A DNA stretch of 16,826 nt from positions 1 to 16,826 of the forward strand of contig NZ_CATWFF010000029.1 of the NCBI RefSeq assembly GCF_958350005.1. The letters are read 5' to 3'. Position 1 is the stretch's first letter. Each line of letters opens with the position of its first letter. The DNA comes from an uncultured Megasphaera sp. (GTDB lineage: Bacteria > Bacillota > Negativicutes > Veillonellales > Megasphaeraceae). The position numbers were made by a program, and so were the translations under genes. Shown here in pieces: positions 15,292 to 16,826 of the stretch. The notes below the pieces were generated by a model, which was not told the DNA's origin, made no database searches, and saw only the letters and a program-made list of their open reading frames with translations.

Positions 15292-16404
15292 ATGAAGACG
15301 TTTTCCATTAAACCGGATGTACTGATGGTCGACACATGTCAGGAACTTGCCGAAGCACTTCACCTCGGCGAAGACGACCTGATCATTACGAACCACTATA
15401 TCTATAATCCCTGCCTGGCCCAGCTGCAGTTGCCGTGTTCCTTCCTGTTCAAGGAAGAATACGGCGCCGGTGAGCCTTCCGATGAAATGGCAGAAGCCAT
15501 GTACCGGGATATCCAGGGAAATCCGAAACGGATTATTGCCATTGGCGGCGGCTCCATTATTGACCTGGCCAAATTTCTGAGCCTTAAACAGGTTGTTCCC
15601 GTTCTGGACCTGTTTGATGGCAAGATCGTGCCGGAAAAGGGGCGGGAACTGGTCATCGTGCCGGCAACCTGCGGTACCGGCAGTGAAGTGACCAACGTGG
15701 CCGTCCTGTCTCTGGTCCGCCGGAATACGAAGAAAGGCCTGGCTGTTGATGCCTTTTACGCCGATCAGGCCGTATTAGTTCCGGAACTGCTGAAAACGCT
15801 GCCATACGGTGCCTTTGCTACCAGCTCCATTGATGCTCTGGTCCATGCCGTCGAATCGGCTCTGTCGCCGAAAGCCAATGACATGACGAAGCTTTTCAGC
15901 TATAAAGCGATTGAACAGATTCTCAAAGGGTATATGCAGATCCGCAACTACGGCCGTGAATCGCGCCTGCTCCTGTCGAAGGAATTTCTGCTGGCCAGTC
16001 ACTATGCCGGCATTGCCTTTGGAAACGCCGGCTGTGCCGCTGTCCACGCTCTGAGCTATCCTCTGGGAGGAAAGTATCACGTTGCTCACGGCGAATCCAA
16101 TTACGCCATGTTTACAGGCGTCCTGAACTGCTACCTGTCCGTGCGGACCGATGGAGAAATTGCCGTCCTGAATCAGTTCATCGCCCAGATTCTCGGTTGT
16201 TCTGAAGATACGGTGTACACAGAACTGGAAAAACTCCTGTCCTCTATTCTGCCGAAAAAGGCACTCCATGAATACGGCGTAACTAGGGAAGATCTGCAGG
16301 AATTTACGGACTCCGTCATGACCAACCAGGGCCGCCTTATGGCCAATAATTTTGTGCCCCTTGACAGGGATATGGTATACGCAATCTACAAGACGTTGTT
16401 CTGA
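15292..16404 (+). CDS. Iron-containing alcohol dehydrogenase, probable 4-hydroxybutyrate dehydrogenase
   Basis: This 370-residue group III alcohol dehydrogenase probably reduces succinate semialdehyde to 4-hydroxybutyrate with NADH. The nucleotide motif G-G-G-S-I-I-D-L-A-K (85-94), P-A-T-C-G-T-G-S-E-V-T-N (124-135) and the metal ligands D181, H185, H252 and H266 are all present with family spacing. Its length and the K-Y-H-V-A-H-G-E-S-N segment resemble clostridial 4-hydroxybutyrate dehydrogenases and not ethanol or butanol enzymes; this is judgement by eye. An AGGAGG site precedes the ATG. With gabT it would form a GABA to 4-hydroxybutyrate path feeding 4-hydroxybutyryl-CoA and butyrate formation; no CoA-transferase or dehydratase gene is in the window. 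Confidence 0.85.
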   Translation: MKTFSIKPDVLMVDTCQELAEALHLGEDDLIITNHYIYNPCLAQLQLPCSFLFKEEYGAGEPSDEMAEAMYRDIQGNPKRIIAIGGGSIIDLAKFLSLKQVVPVLDLFDGKIVPEKGRELVIVPATCGTGSEVTNVAVLSLVRRNTKKGLAVDAFYADQAVLVPELLKTLPYGAFATSSIDALVHAVESALSPKANDMTKLFSYKAIEQILKGYMQIRNYGRESRLLLSKEFLLASHYAGIAFGNAGCAAVHALSYPLGGKYHVAHGESNYAMFTGVLNCYLSVRTDGEIAVLNQFIAQILGCSEDTVYTELEKLLSSILPKKALHEYGVTREDLQEFTDSVMTNQGRLMANNFVPLDRDMVYAIYKTLF

Positions 16405-16432
16405 TACAAAAAACAACTGTATAGAATATCTG

Positions 16433-16468
16433 ACGCACTGCCGGTATATTTTGGCAGTGCGTTTTTTT
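16433..16468 (+). terminator. Rho-independent terminator after the dehydrogenase gene
   Basis: A perfect 10-bp stem pairs ACGCACTGCC (16433-16442) with GGCAGTGCGT (16453-16462), closing a ten-base loop. The T tract runs 16462-16468. It closes the gabT operon and isolates it from the next transcription unit. Confidence 0.94.
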
Positions 16469-16474
16469 GCCAAC

Positions 16475-16504
16475 TTGACGTTCGTTCTGCCCGCATGCTA
16501 TATT
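16475..16504 (+). promoter_or_regulatory. Sigma-70-type promoter of the structured RNA
   Basis: TTGACG at 16475-16480 and TATATT at 16499-16504 are 18 bp apart. It begins only 6 nt after the preceding terminator. The predicted start near 16511 falls just four bases before a long stem begins, which fits a structured RNA transcript. Confidence 0.6.
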
Positions 16505-16510
16505 AAATGC

Positions 16511-16702
16511 AGAAAGAGGCTTATCTATGGCCGGAATGCTGTCACTGTTATCAGTGGCTTGCACCGGAGGTACTGATAAGCCTTTGCTTTTGGTATCTGG
16601 CAGCGAGACTACTGTAATGCACATAACTAATTATATCCAGGGCTCTTCGGAGCCTGGTCTAAACGGAACTGTCATTACACCATGTGATGGCACTTCTTTT
16701 TT
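16511..16702 (+). ncRNA. Candidate structured RNA (sRNA or leader) before the Bro-N gene
   Basis: The 362-nt space between the dehydrogenase and the last gene holds a compact unit: promoter, about 192 nt of highly paired sequence, then a T tract. Hairpin 1 (16515-16585) has an 11-bp base stem (around AGGCTTATC and GATAAGCCT). Above it come a 4-bp CCGG/CCGG helix, a 3-bp TGC/GCA helix and a 7-bp helix (16541-16547 with 16552-16558) capped by TTAT. Hairpin 2 (16637-16657) has 8 bp with one bulge, closed by a C-TTCG-G tetraloop. A last hairpin (about 16666-16696) runs into six Ts. I do not recognise the family. It could be a free sRNA or an attenuator/riboswitch-type leader of the downstream gene. 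Confidence 0.55.
16666..16702 (+). terminator. Probable intrinsic terminator of the structured RNA
   Basis: An imperfect stem pairs 16666-16680 with 16684-16696, with a C/C mismatch, one G-U pair and a two-base bulge. It has a three-base loop and is followed by TTTTTT at 16697-16702. It would end the RNA about 65 nt before the Bro-N gene. Its 5' arm is also complementary to an upstream segment, so it may be conditional. Confidence 0.5.
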
Positions 16703-16731
16703 AGGAGAAAAAACAGGAAAATGATACATCA

Positions 16732-16742
16732 CATACGGTATG
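16732..16742. promoter_or_regulatory. Short palindrome before the Bro-N gene
   Basis: CATAC-G-GTATG is a perfect 5-bp inverted repeat around one base, 24 nt before the ATG of the last gene and just ahead of an A6-T5 run. Its size and position suit an operator half-site pair, but such short palindromes can occur by chance. Confidence 0.3.
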
Positions 16743-16766
16743 AAAAAATTTTTGCGGAGTAGAGTT

Positions 16767-16826
16767 ATGAAAGAAAACAATCAAATACAATTATTTGAAA
16801 ATAAGCAAATACGGTCTGTCTGGGAT
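16767..16826 (+). CDS. Bro-N/antirepressor-like protein, 5' fragment
   Basis: Only the first 20 codons are in the window; the reading frame is open at the right edge. The start resembles stand-alone Bro-N (phage antirepressor or DinD-like) proteins, which often begin with a short polar stretch, then I-Q-L-F-E-N-K-Q-I-R-S-V-W-D. GGAG at 16756-16759 gives a good 7-nt spacing to the ATG. The sequence is clearly lower in GC than the genes to the left, as in many phage-derived or mobile islets. With so few residues the family call rests on pattern memory alone. Confidence 0.55.
   Translation, partial: MKENNQIQLFENKQIRSVWD

Noticed and set aside
13816..16597. Similarity between the gabT upstream region (13814-13834) and 16578-16596, both like AGCCTTTGCTTTTG
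   Set aside because: The match needs gaps, is T-rich and lacks a second inverted arm at the right-hand site, so it is probably chance.
16602..16640. GAGACTA followed by TTATATCC, resembling group I intron R and S core elements
   Set aside because: The required pairing between the R-like and S-like segments is absent and no P3/P7 core could be built.
16511..16702. 6S RNA, tmRNA, SRP RNA or a known riboswitch
   Set aside because: The length suits 6S RNA, but the 5' and 3' ends do not form the required closing stem. None of the conserved sequence blocks of tmRNA, SRP RNA, SAM, cobalamin, THF, T-box or c-di-GMP elements was found.
16527..16724. A 65-codon open frame with a GAGG site 7 nt upstream of its ATG
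   Set aside because: Its ribosome binding site and start lie in or next to a strong stem, it runs through all hairpins and past the T tract, and the peptide has no recognisable pattern. A structured RNA explains the sequence better, though a small protein is not excluded.
16721..16762. A 13-codon open frame just before the Bro-N gene, a possible leader peptide
   Set aside because: Too short, with only a weak ribosome binding site and no codon bias or run of regulatory codons.
16511..16766. A c4-type antisense RNA acting on the antirepressor-like gene
   Set aside because: The context is attractive, but I found only a few complementary bases between the hairpins and the Bro-N ribosome binding region, too few to support it.

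Overview
The window holds sixteen protein-coding genes, all on the + strand. Fifteen are complete and one is cut by the right edge. The gene content suggests an anaerobic Negativicutes member, most likely Megasphaera-like. The pointers are roughly 50-55% GC coding sequence, strong AGGAGG-type ribosome binding sites, a CBS-containing family II pyrophosphatase, a C_GCAxxG_C_C redox protein, an Fe-S aldo/keto reductase, and a GABA to 4-hydroxybutyrate gene pair. This placement comes from gene style, not from a database match. No rRNA, tRNA, CRISPR array or transposase was seen.

Layout. (1) Positions 55-2476: an ECF-type S-component membrane protein, a DUF3592 membrane protein, then folE, folB and folK, nearly all overlapping or a few bases apart. 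(2) 2512-4736: an OmpR-type response regulator and its sensor kinase, overlapping by 4 nt, then a GNAT acetyltransferase. (3) 5300-6893: an aldo/keto reductase with a C-terminal 2x[4Fe-4S] module and a C_GCAxxG_C_C protein. (4) 6982-8253: a manganese-dependent pyrophosphatase with two inserted CBS domains, with its own promoter and a strong terminator. (5) 8324-13754: pcrA, ligA and a PucR-type regulator. (6) 13910-16404: a GABA-type aminotransferase and a 4-hydroxybutyrate-type iron alcohol dehydrogenase, ending in a strong terminator. (7) 16405-16826: a lower-GC block that looks like a promoter-driven structured RNA of about 190 nt, followed by the first 20 codons of a Bro-N/antirepressor-like gene.

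How the genes fit together. The fol genes supply the pterin branch of folate synthesis, although this FolE has lost most residues that hold the GTP triphosphate in the family. PcrA and LigA are housekeeping repair and replication enzymes. The PucR-type regulator sits directly before the aminotransferase/dehydrogenase pair and probably controls it. That pair would convert GABA to succinate semialdehyde and then to 4-hydroxybutyrate.

Most unusual items: the altered FolE active site; the structured-RNA unit before the Bro-N gene, with two competing helices; a perfect 43-bp palindrome at the end of the PucR gene; and a gabT promoter framed by an 11-bp inverted repeat.
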